A DNA stretch of 33,312 nt from Candidatus Eisenbacteria bacterium (GTDB lineage Bacteria; Eisenbacteria; RBG-16-71-46; JASEGR01): NCBI GenBank assembly GCA_030017955.1, contig JASEGR010000031.1, positions 1-33,312 on the forward strand. Reading direction: 5' to 3'. The notes under the pieces were generated by a model that had not been told where the DNA came from, did no database searches, and saw nothing but the letters and a program-made list of their open reading frames with translations. Of this stretch, positions 1-7,460 are shown one piece after another. Position 1 is the stretch's first letter. Every line of letters begins with the position of its first letter. Both the position numbers and the translations under genes were made by a program.

Positions 1-99
1 ACGACCCCCTCATACCCCCTGGCAGTGTGCCTTATGAAACACCCTGCATTTCGTAGAGTTATTTCTGGGACGGCACACTAGGCGTGTGGGGCGTTGAGG

Positions 100-130
100 C
101 TCGCCCCCTGGGACATTGACAGGGGGCGAG
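100..130 (-). terminator. perfect stem-loop just after the nitroreductase stop
   Basis: An 11-bp perfect inverted repeat (CTCGCCCCCTG at 100-110, CAGGGGGCGAG at 120-130) with a 9-nt loop starts six bases after the stop of the minus-strand nitroreductase gene. There is no T-run on the minus-strand side, so it is either a non-canonical terminator or an mRNA 3'-end stabiliser. Confidence 0.55.
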
Positions 131-135
131 TGTTA

Positions 136-651
136 TTATGCAATAGTCTCGATGATATGGGATTCGGGAAGATGTTTAGGGAGTTCCGGTTCTTCGGCTG
201 GATAACCTACTGGTATTAAAGAGATTGGCCTCAATGTTTCAGGTAACTTAAGAAGCGAGTGAATTGTCTCCTCATTGAAGGCTCCGACCCAGCAGGTGGC
301 AAGTCCCAGGTCGCAGGCAACCAAAAGAAGGTTCTCGATGCTTGCCGAGACATCCTGTATTGCGTATAGCTCCCAACCTCTGTCGCCATAGCGTCTGGTT
401 ATCTTCTTGTCGGTGCAGCAAACAATAACGAGCGGTGCTTCTCTCAGAAACTGCTGACCACCGGCGGCCTTTTCAAACTTGCTTCGCAGGTCCTCATCAA
501 AGACAAAATAGAATTTCCTGCTCTGGAGATTGCCGGCGCTCGGCGCCCAGATGAGCGCCTCCTTCAGGGCCTTGATTTTCTCGTCTCCAATCCTCTTTCC
601 AACGAACGCTCTCACACTTCTTCTTAACTTCACGACGTCAAGTACGTTCAT
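136..651 (-). CDS. nitroreductase family protein
   Basis: A 171-residue protein of the FMN-dependent nitroreductase family, which uses NAD(P)H to reduce nitro compounds, quinones or related acceptors in the cytoplasm. The N-terminus has the family hallmark RRSVRAF (about residues 10-16), where basic residues contact the FMN phosphate, followed by WAPSAGNLQ (about 35-43). A later segment, LGLATCWVGAF, matches the second FMN-contact region. The length fits the short single-domain subclass, which acts as a homodimer. The start is well supported by GGAGGTGA six bases before the ATG. The substrate cannot be predicted. It is divergent from the DUF1848 gene, with about 127 bases between the starts. 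Confidence 0.9.
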   Translation of the reverse strand: MNVLDVVKLRRSVRAFVGKRIGDEKIKALKEALIWAPSAGNLQSRKFYFVFDEDLRSKFEKAAGGQQFLREAPLVIVCCTDKKITRRYGDRGWELYAIQDVSASIENLLLVACDLGLATCWVGAFNEETIHSLLKLPETLRPISLIPVGYPAEEPELPKHLPESHIIETIA

Positions 652-778
652 TTCTTCACCTCCCCAAAGGCAGCGATGAGTGTTACTATTCCACTATGTC
701 TTGTTTGGCTCAGTTTCGAGTTGTTGTCGAAGGGATCTTTTCTTGATGCTACTAACAGGGAACGAAGGCTGTCAACAC

Positions 779-1576
779 ATGACGAAGGTAGTATCCGCGA
801 GTAGAAGAGTTGACATGGTGGGCTCCTACCCGGACGAGCTCAAGGAGCTCCTGACCCGGAGGGCGCGCCCTGAAGAAACTCACACGGTTGTGATCTGGAC
901 AAAGGATCCGTCGAACATCTTTCGTGACGCAGAGCTTTACAGAATCCTCAGGTCGTACGAACAGGTGTATTTCCACCATACAATAACGGGGCTGGGAGGA
1001 AGCTTTCTTGAGCCCCAAGTCCCGCATACGGCAACGAGTCTCTCTCTCGTCCGGAAACTCGCCGAGTTCGCAGGAAAGCCGGAGAGAGTTGCATTGAGAT
1101 TTGATCCGATTGTGCGCTTCAGAGCCGCCAGTGGAGAAGTCTTGACCAATCTCGAATTCTTTGAGAGCATCGCCCGGACTGCCTCTGATATTGGAATCAG
1201 GCAGGTTTTCACAAGCTGGGTTTCTTCGTACGGCAAGGTCACGAAAAGACTCGAAAAACTCGGGCTGGAGTGCGTTCAGCTCAGTGCGCTTCAATTCCAG
1301 GCGGAATCAGCTCAACTCGAAGAAAAGGCAAAAGAGATCGGGGTTGAGCTTCTATACTGTTGCGTTCCGGGAAAACAAAGTGGAAAGTGCATCGATGGCG
1401 AACGGCTGAAGAGACTTCATCCAAGAAGAGAGGAATGCTCGACATTGAAAGCAAAAGGCCAGAGAGAGCTCTGCGAGTGCACGGACAGCCTTGACATCGG
1501 CTGGTACAAGCTGTGCCGGCATGGCTGTCTCTACTGTTATGGAAGTCCCGACATAAGAAAAGCGAGGTCAAAATGA
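779..1576 (+). CDS. DUF1848 family protein with C-terminal CxxxCxxC
   Basis: A 265-residue protein recognised as DUF1848 by its opening VVSASRRVDMVGSYP, the VIWTKDPSNIF segment and the Cys-rich C-terminus. The tail contains CECTDSLDIGWYKLC and then CRHGCLYCYGSPD. The CxxxCxxC spacing is that of a radical-SAM [4Fe-4S] site, but it lies at the very C-terminus instead of near the N-terminus. The biochemical role of the family is not known to me. The reading frame is open upstream to 680, but I chose ATG 779 because family homology begins there; the ribosome site is weak. The stop overlaps the start of the next gene as ATGA (1573-1576), which suggests translational coupling. Confidence 0.85.
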   Translation: MTKVVSASRRVDMVGSYPDELKELLTRRARPEETHTVVIWTKDPSNIFRDAELYRILRSYEQVYFHHTITGLGGSFLEPQVPHTATSLSLVRKLAEFAGKPERVALRFDPIVRFRAASGEVLTNLEFFESIARTASDIGIRQVFTSWVSSYGKVTKRLEKLGLECVQLSALQFQAESAQLEEKAKEIGVELLYCCVPGKQSGKCIDGERLKRLHPRREECSTLKAKGQRELCECTDSLDIGWYKLCRHGCLYCYGSPDIRKARSK

Positions 1577-3741
1577 GGAGCTTCAGAACCCTTCTAGTTA
1601 TCTTTTCGGGCCTCGGACTGATTCTTCTCCCGTCACTTTCTTCGGGCCAAGGGCATTCGCCATCAAGGAAGCTCTTTTCCGTTTCCTGGAAAGATCCCGC
1701 AGATTTGAGAGAAATGAAACGATTGGGCGTGCGTGCCAGATACTTTGGGAAAGGTTATGCGTTAGTCTCTTTGACGGAAACAGAGGAGAGGACACTTGAG
1801 CTGAGGGGAATCAGGTCTCATCTTATTTCATCTCAAGGTGAAGACGAACTCTTTCTTGTTCGGGTAACCTCTCAATCCGAACTCGACGAGCTTGAGCGGA
1901 TTGAAAAACCTGTCTTCTTTGACGGAGAGGAGATGGCGGTTGTCAGATCAAGAGATGGGTTACGTCTTGACCTTGCGAGGAGAGGTTTCTACGCGGTGGC
2001 GCTGCCTCAAGAAATCCCATTTGCCATTGAAGGGAGGAAGGCCCCCAGGTCCGTGTTCTCAAGGGGCTCGCTTCCAATACTCAGTGAAGAAAAGAGAGAA
2101 TCCGTGACACATGTGCTCGACAATGTGAGCACTGACAGCATAAGAAATGTGATTCATGCTCTGACCTACGATGATGTGAACCAGCGCTACAGAACGAGGT
2201 GGACTTTCAGAAGGGAATGTTTCAATGAGGCGGGTAATTTCCTTCTAGCAAGGCTCAGGAGCTATCTGGGCCCCGCGGACTCAGTGGGGTTTGAGATGTT
2301 TGAAGAATGGGCACCTGACTCGTGCTACCCAAGCACCGGCACGGTTCGTGACTCAATCTACAACATTATTGGCTTGAAGAGAGGCAGCCAGAGCAATGCC
2401 GGAAAATTCATTGTGTGTGCTCACTATGATTCAAGAGGTCCGGCCGATCCGGCGAAATGGTGCTGGTTCGCCGAACCTGCCCCGGGTGCCGACGATAATG
2501 CCAGCGGAACATCATGCGTACTTGAGGCAGCGAGAGTTCTTTCTCCACTTCCCTTTGATTTCGACATAGAGTTCGTTCTCTTTTCTGGCGAAGAGCTGGG
2601 GCTCTGGGGGAGCAAGTACTACGTGGGGGAAGCTCTCAGCCGGGGTGAGAATATTCTCGGAGTCTTCAACATGGATATGGTTGCGTACAACCCCAGGACA
2701 GATTCCATGAATGTTATAACCGACTTCAATTCCCAGTGGCTCGCTGACCTTGCTTACGTTACAGATTCGGTGTTCTCGGGGTCAATCGGACTTGAACTGG
2801 ACAAGGTTCTCCTGCCAACCTTAAACAGCGATCACTACTCCTTCTGGTCGAAAGGCTTTGATGCTGTCCATTTCATCGAGAATTATGTTGTCACCCCGCA
2901 CAATCCTTACTACCACACCCTTGATGACACCGAGGACAAGCTTAACTTCTCTATGGCTTCCAAGATGACAAAACTCATTGTCGCCACGATCGCCCAGTTT
3001 TCCGGAACTCCGCCGTCTGCAACACCGGATCTCTCTGTTTCGGCCGGAGAGCTCGTGCTAATGCAGGGCAGGGGATCACAACCCACTTCAAAAGTGGTTG
3101 TTGGGAGTGAAGTCACACTCCTTCTAACGGCGCACAATCTTGGAGACAAGATCGCTGCATCTGACTCAATCAAATTCTCTTTTTACGGTGGAGACCCGCA
3201 AAGAGGAGGAACTCTAATTGCGGACACCACGGTATCGTTCAGCTACCTTTCGAGAGGAGGAGCAGTTTCTGGAAGAGTGAGCTGGATGCCGGCCGAAAGC
3301 GATGCGGGAGCAAGAACAATCTTTGGATCTGTTGAACTCATGGGCATGAGCGAAACCACAGTCACGAACAACATGACTTCAAGTGACGTTATCGTTCAAG
3401 GAGAGACCCTCCGGTTCCTGCAATGCTATGTTTATCCAAATCCGTCCAGTGTCGCGGCGAGTAACACCCTATTCGCGTATGAGTTATCGAAGCCAGGAAC
3501 CGTGGAGATTGAAGTATTTGACCTTTCAGGGAGGGACGTTGGAAATTTCGAGAAGGTTTACACGGGACTCTACCAGGAAAATGGTGCGAGAGCCGGTATG
3601 AACACGGTGCGTCTTTCTGAATTCCAATCCCTGCCGGCGAATCTTGCAAGCGGCCTCTACATCTACAAGATCTCCGTATTCGAGCCTTCCTCAACCTCCC
3701 CTTCCTCTGTGAGAAAAGGAAAATTCGCAATAATGAAGTAA
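1573..3741 (+). CDS. secreted M28 family zinc peptidase with C-terminal sorting-type domain
   Basis: A 722-residue exported metallopeptidase. ATG 1573 gives a clean signal peptide (MRSFRTLLVIFSGLGLILL, then a small-residue cleavage region). The catalytic M28 domain covers about residues 205-500, and all expected di-zinc ligands are visible: H284 in AHYDS, D307 in GADDNASG, the E340-E341 pair in SGEELG, D368 in NMDM and H421 in SDHYS. A CARDB/Ig-like region follows (about 505-620). The C-terminus starts at YPNPSS and runs through VEIEVFDLSGR and ASGLYIYKI to KGKFAIMK, which is the pattern of T9SS type A/FlgD-like C-terminal domains. It probably degrades peptides or proteins at the cell surface. 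The start overlaps the DUF1848 stop. Confidence 0.92.
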   Translation: MRSFRTLLVIFSGLGLILLPSLSSGQGHSPSRKLFSVSWKDPADLREMKRLGVRARYFGKGYALVSLTETEERTLELRGIRSHLISSQGEDELFLVRVTSQSELDELERIEKPVFFDGEEMAVVRSRDGLRLDLARRGFYAVALPQEIPFAIEGRKAPRSVFSRGSLPILSEEKRESVTHVLDNVSTDSIRNVIHALTYDDVNQRYRTRWTFRRECFNEAGNFLLARLRSYLGPADSVGFEMFEEWAPDSCYPSTGTVRDSIYNIIGLKRGSQSNAGKFIVCAHYDSRGPADPAKWCWFAEPAPGADDNASGTSCVLEAARVLSPLPFDFDIEFVLFSGEELGLWGSKYYVGEALSRGENILGVFNMDMVAYNPRTDSMNVITDFNSQWLADLAYVTDSVFSGSIGLELDKVLLPTLNSDHYSFWSKGFDAVHFIENYVVTPHNPYYHTLDDTEDKLNFSMASKMTKLIVATIAQFSGTPPSATPDLSVSAGELVLMQGRGSQPTSKVVVGSEVTLLLTAHNLGDKIAASDSIKFSFYGGDPQRGGTLIADTTVSFSYLSRGGAVSGRVSWMPAESDAGARTIFGSVELMGMSETTVTNNMTSSDVIVQGETLRFLQCYVYPNPSSVAASNTLFAYELSKPGTVEIEVFDLSGRDVGNFEKVYTGLYQENGARAGMNTVRLSEFQSLPANLASGLYIYKISVFEPSSTSPSSVRKGKFAIMK

Positions 3742-3753
3742 GAGAGAAATCAA

Positions 3754-4248
3754 ATGGCTCAAACGAGAAAGACTGCAATCGGAGTGATAGGTACATCTTC
3801 TCCATCCCGGGAAGAGTGGGAAGCGGCATACGAAGTCGGGAAACAGGTTGCCCTGAAAGGCGGAATCGTGATCACGGGAGGACTGGGAGGTGTGATGGAA
3901 GCAGCGTCGAAAGGGGCAAAGGAATCCGGGGGAACCACAGTCGGAATTCTCCCGGGCGGGCATGCTTCCGATGCAAATCCCTATGTTGACGTAGTAATCA
4001 TAACCGAGCTTGCCGAAGCGAGGAATCTCATAATTGTAAAATCGAGCGATGCTCTCGTAGCAGTTGGCGGCGGCTACGGAACATTGTCCGAGATAGCCTT
4101 TGGATTGAAGCTTGGCATCCCTGTTGTTGGAATACAAACGTGGGAACTTTCGAAGGCAGGGGATAGAGACGAGTCAATAGCTCGCGTTGAGACTCCCACT
4201 CAGGCAGTTGACCTTGCTTTCAAGCTAACCCGCGGGATCAAAAGTTGA
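3754..4248 (+). CDS. TIGR00725/LOG-like Rossmann protein
   Basis: A 164-residue protein of the SLOG/'lysine decarboxylase-like' superfamily, TIGR00725 type. Visible signatures are IGVIGTSSP near the N-terminus, GGLGGVMEAASKGA (about 44-57) and VGGGYGTLSE (about 103-112). The last corresponds to the PGGxGTxxE nucleotide-binding motif of LOG phosphoribohydrolases, with the usual TIGR00725 variation. Related proteins bind nucleotides or release bases from nucleoside monophosphates; the substrate here is unknown. It begins 12 bases after the M28 peptidase stop and probably shares its transcript. Its 3' end overlaps the convergent envelope gene by 11 bases. Confidence 0.88.
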   Translation: MAQTRKTAIGVIGTSSPSREEWEAAYEVGKQVALKGGIVITGGLGGVMEAASKGAKESGGTTVGILPGGHASDANPYVDVVIITELAEARNLIIVKSSDALVAVGGGYGTLSEIAFGLKLGIPVVGIQTWELSKAGDRDESIARVETPTQAVDLAFKLTRGIKS

Positions 4249-7150
4249 CCCCGAAGACCGGCTCGATACGGTAATTTCCATCTTCTATGCGGTACACATA
4301 CCGCACACCCACGGCAAAAGGCACAGGAAGAGAAAGAGGGCAGACATCAAATGCGAGGCCCGTGCCCACCGAGCGGTAAGTTCTCTTAGTGATGCCATCC
4401 TCACCTAGCCCATAATCGTAGAAAACATTCCCCGTCACTCGCCTCAGATACAGTACGGGACCAAAAGCCCAATCCGGATAGAGCAATGGAAGAGCATAAT
4501 CGAGAGATGCCTTGTACAGCTTTTCATGAAACACGGCATCATATCCCCGCGGAAACAGGAATCGGCTGGCAAAATGATAGTTCTGCGGCCTCTGCTGCTC
4601 GTAGCCGGCCTGAACGTGAAGTGCGTGATGCGGCAAACCACCCGGCAGAAACACGTCTGCTTGCGTCGATAGCAGCGAGCCTTTGTAATCTCCCTTCCAC
4701 GGCGTGTGGCTGTAGGTCAAGTATGTGCTGAGGCCGGGGCGATGGATGTCACGCAGAGAGGCATCTCGGAATCTAGAGAAACTGATATGATACTCAACCG
4801 GAATAAAACTTCCGTTTCCGTTTTCGTACGCACCGACCTGGCTCTTGTCAGAGATTCTCGTATATTCGACACCAGTTCCAAGGATGAGGGAGGTGGCGTG
4901 AATGCCTCTTGATAAGTTCAGCGGCACCCCGAGACCAAGTCTTGCTGAGGTCTCTCGCCAGGTTTCAGTTTGGCTCCTGTTGTTCGCATCAGTGTAGGTC
5001 GAAGCCCGGCCGCCGCGGCTCAATTCAAAATCCAGAACAGGGAAGAGGCCTGCATAGGAACCGCCTACCGAAAATCTGGAAGTTTTCTCGTTCACATTGA
5101 ACCACATGCCTCCATTCAACCCTGTCGTATTCAACTTGTCGTTTGAAAAGAGCTCCAGCCCAAGCTCGGATGACGTCGGGAGGAAATTCCAGCTGTGGAT
5201 GTTGAGCACGTGGGTGATTGGGTGATAGTCCTTCACGCAATAGTCAACTTTCGGAATATCTTTGTCATCAAAGATTGAACCGCCTTGCTCCTGGGCGATG
5301 AGAGGTTCGTAGTAGTTTATGCTGCGCTTTTCCACTTCTTCCAGCGCCTTCCAGGTTGAAGGGTCGAGAGTCATCTCGGCTACGTCGAATCCATCGACTG
5401 TGTAGGTGCTGAAGAGAAGCTTCTTGCCATCCGGGGAGACTTCGGGGAAGAACGCACCGAACTTGCTTGATGTCACCTGATAGCGTCGGCCGGATTCAGT
5501 ATCAACGGCATAGATGTTATCGATTCCTGAGTATGCGGAGCCGTACAGGATGTACTTTCCATAAAATGCGGGGAAGGTGATATCTTCCCAGCCGTACGGT
5601 ATTGCATCCCGTATTTCTCCCGTCTGGACGTCCACGATACTCAGCGCTCTGCCCAGAGTCTTTTGGCGAGTGAAAACGATGAGCTTCCCGTCAGCAGACC
5701 AGGACGGGCTCATTATGTAGTCATTATTCAGATTTGGCAGACGCTTCAATTCCTTTCCGGTCTCGACATCCAAAATCACAATTGCGCACTGGCGTCTTGG
5801 AGTGAACTCTACTGCAGCGATTCGCTTGCCATCCGGGGACAGAGCAGGGTTTAGCAGTCTGGTTTTCCTGGTCAGTCTCCTGGTTCTTCCGCTTTCTAGG
5901 TCATATGTCATGATGACGGAATAATTCCGTGCACCCCATCGCGGGTCCGGAACCATTTCATCCCAGACCAGCTTTCCATTCTCTGCAGACACTCTCGTCC
6001 CGTAGAATTCACGCGGCGCAAATTGCCCGATTTTCTCCTCTCTTCCATTACTGTAGAGCCGCACAAGCTGAACCGGATGGTCGAGGCCGGTCTTCTGAAC
6101 TATGATTGTGCTATCGGGCCCGTAGTGGGGGAAGACATAGCTTGTCCAGACTGTCTTCTCAGATGAATTCACCGTACTGAATTCTGTGAGACTCAAACCT
6201 TCAAGCTGTCCTTTCCACAGAAATTCCAGCTCGTCCATTGTCTCATCAAAGGTCCCTGCCGCATTCCTGCCCGTCTCCTTCTTGAGCGCCATCGAGAAAA
6301 TGAAGGGATAAAAAGAGAACCTGGATGACCGGTCTATCACCCTGCTCCAGGCCTCCGGGCCGTGGCTCCGCTTGACATGCGTGGCAAGCTGATAGCCCAA
6401 CTCGTAGTAATTCGGACAGTAGTCTTTGTAGGAGCCGAGATACGACTTGTAGTATGAATACCGCCTGCCGGAGAGAAGGAGTGTCCGAATCCCCATGTCG
6501 AATGATGGTTGGCGCCCGCGCCCGCTGTTCGTGAGGGCTGTCTCGCTTCCAACTGCATCTCCTTCCCACCACCAGACCGGAACAGAGAGGAAAGAAAAGG
6601 CAAGCCTGCCCTGGTCGCCAAACAGAAAACCCGCGATCCTCGTGAAGCCCTGATCCATCTTGTCAAACTGAACGACATGCCGACCCTCGTGTGATACCAG
6701 CAGATCGTACCATTCGTTTACACCTCCAAATTGCGACTGCGGCGGCGTGCTGAACCACTCGGACATGCGGGGTGCCAGCGTGACGTATCCGTTTGCCTCG
6801 ACGATCTGGTTTGTGAGAAACACGGAAATTCGTTCTGGTTCCATGTGCAATGTTTTTGAAAGGGGGCCATAGGCATGTTCCAGAGTGTTTGCGACCCGCT
6901 GGCCTTCGGAGGTGATCTCTTCCGGAAAAACTACTTCAAAATGCGGAGTGTCGATCTTCTTCCATTTGATGCCCGGCGGATTTTGGCTGTTGCCGGCAAA
7001 TTGAGCAGAAAGAGTCAGCGGGTGAAATAGGATAACGATGGCAAGAATGAATAGAGGCAGCCGGCCGCTTCCCGGTCGAGGAACAGCGCCCCCGCGTGAA
7101 CTCGAAGCCGCAGGTCCGGTATGGGTCGACGATTCCGCCAAAGACTGCAT
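4238..7150 (-). CDS. envelope protein: gluzincin-like domain, TolB propeller and C-terminal beta-barrel
   Basis: A 970-residue protein. A polar 30-residue lead is followed by a hydrophobic signal segment (about 31-48) ending in SAQ. Residues 60-320 look like a peptidase MA-type gluzincin: HEGRH at 154-158 fits HExxH, and WWWEGDAV (E196) supplies a plausible third zinc ligand. Residues about 330-640 hold PD40/TolB-type propeller blades with the repeated core SPDGK or SADGK near 438, 485 and 572. From about 650 to the end the sequence alternates in beta-barrel style and finishes in VFGVNF, with the terminal Phe expected of BAM-assembled outer-membrane proteins. I see no clear ribosome site at ATG 7150, so the start is uncertain. 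The natural substrate is unknown. Confidence 0.85.
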   Translation of the reverse strand: MQSLAESSTHTGPAASSSRGGAVPRPGSGRLPLFILAIVILFHPLTLSAQFAGNSQNPPGIKWKKIDTPHFEVVFPEEITSEGQRVANTLEHAYGPLSKTLHMEPERISVFLTNQIVEANGYVTLAPRMSEWFSTPPQSQFGGVNEWYDLLVSHEGRHVVQFDKMDQGFTRIAGFLFGDQGRLAFSFLSVPVWWWEGDAVGSETALTNSGRGRQPSFDMGIRTLLLSGRRYSYYKSYLGSYKDYCPNYYELGYQLATHVKRSHGPEAWSRVIDRSSRFSFYPFIFSMALKKETGRNAAGTFDETMDELEFLWKGQLEGLSLTEFSTVNSSEKTVWTSYVFPHYGPDSTIIVQKTGLDHPVQLVRLYSNGREEKIGQFAPREFYGTRVSAENGKLVWDEMVPDPRWGARNYSVIMTYDLESGRTRRLTRKTRLLNPALSPDGKRIAAVEFTPRRQCAIVILDVETGKELKRLPNLNNDYIMSPSWSADGKLIVFTRQKTLGRALSIVDVQTGEIRDAIPYGWEDITFPAFYGKYILYGSAYSGIDNIYAVDTESGRRYQVTSSKFGAFFPEVSPDGKKLLFSTYTVDGFDVAEMTLDPSTWKALEEVEKRSINYYEPLIAQEQGGSIFDDKDIPKVDYCVKDYHPITHVLNIHSWNFLPTSSELGLELFSNDKLNTTGLNGGMWFNVNEKTSRFSVGGSYAGLFPVLDFELSRGGRASTYTDANNRSQTETWRETSARLGLGVPLNLSRGIHATSLILGTGVEYTRISDKSQVGAYENGNGSFIPVEYHISFSRFRDASLRDIHRPGLSTYLTYSHTPWKGDYKGSLLSTQADVFLPGGLPHHALHVQAGYEQQRPQNYHFASRFLFPRGYDAVFHEKLYKASLDYALPLLYPDWAFGPVLYLRRVTGNVFYDYGLGEDGITKRTYRSVGTGLAFDVCPLSLPVPFAVGVRYVYRIEDGNYRIEPVFGVNF

Positions 7151-7252
7151 ATGCCGATGATACTATCACAGATCGCTAGCGTATGGCTTAATTGCGAGAC
7201 AACCCGCATCAGTGACCGGCGCCGGCTTGCCCTCACAGGGACAACTCGCGTT

Positions 7253-7426
7253 GCGGTGGCGATGAGCCGTGAGCTGGCTTTCGCGGGAGGGATGGGGAAC
7301 CCGTCTTGGCGAGCAAGGTGGGGATACCCAGCCCTTTAGAGGCTGGGAGGGGTAAGGACTCCCCGCCTGGCGAGCCCTAGATGGGTCATCCCGGAGCGGA
7401 GACGGCAAACGCTCATCGCCCACCGC
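7253..7426 (+). ncRNA. structured element A, putative novel ncRNA (paired with element B)
   Basis: This 174-base intergenic element is closed by a 15-bp inverted repeat (7253-7267 with 7411-7426, one bulged C). Inside are a hairpin 7267-7272/7281-7286, a helix GGGATG 7289-7294 with CATCCC 7387-7392, a 9-bp stem 7316-7324/7360-7368, an extra hairpin CCCAGCC 7327-7333/GGCTGGG 7341-7347, and CCCTAGATGGG at 7375-7385. The core matches element B at 26439-26581, while the paired strands differ compensatorily. T-G pairs occur in the hairpin and the 9-bp stem when read on the plus strand; they would be A-C mismatches on the minus strand. No family is recognised with certainty; a stand-alone HEARO/omega-type RNA is one possibility. 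Bases 7151-7252 and 7427-7460 show nothing else. Confidence 0.65.
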
Positions 7427-7460
7427 GGCCAGACAAATGGCGTACGGTTCTCGGATTGCC

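Noticed and set aside
24-79. Long-range pairing AGTGTGCC (24-31) with GGCACACT (72-79)
   Set aside because: An 8-bp pairing with a 40-base loop at the window edge is too weak to call; it shares no core sequence with elements A and B.
752-1294. A 180-codon frame antisense to the DUF1848 gene
   Set aside because: No recognisable domain; the opposite strand encodes a clear family member.
7166-7423. An 85-codon minus-strand open frame across element A
   Set aside because: It has no protein-like composition or ribosome site and is explained by the GC-rich inverted repeats of the element.
7253-7426. Insertion sequence or retron interpretation of element A
   Set aside because: There is no transposase or reverse transcriptase in the window and no flanking duplication, and stems differ between copies while pairing is kept.
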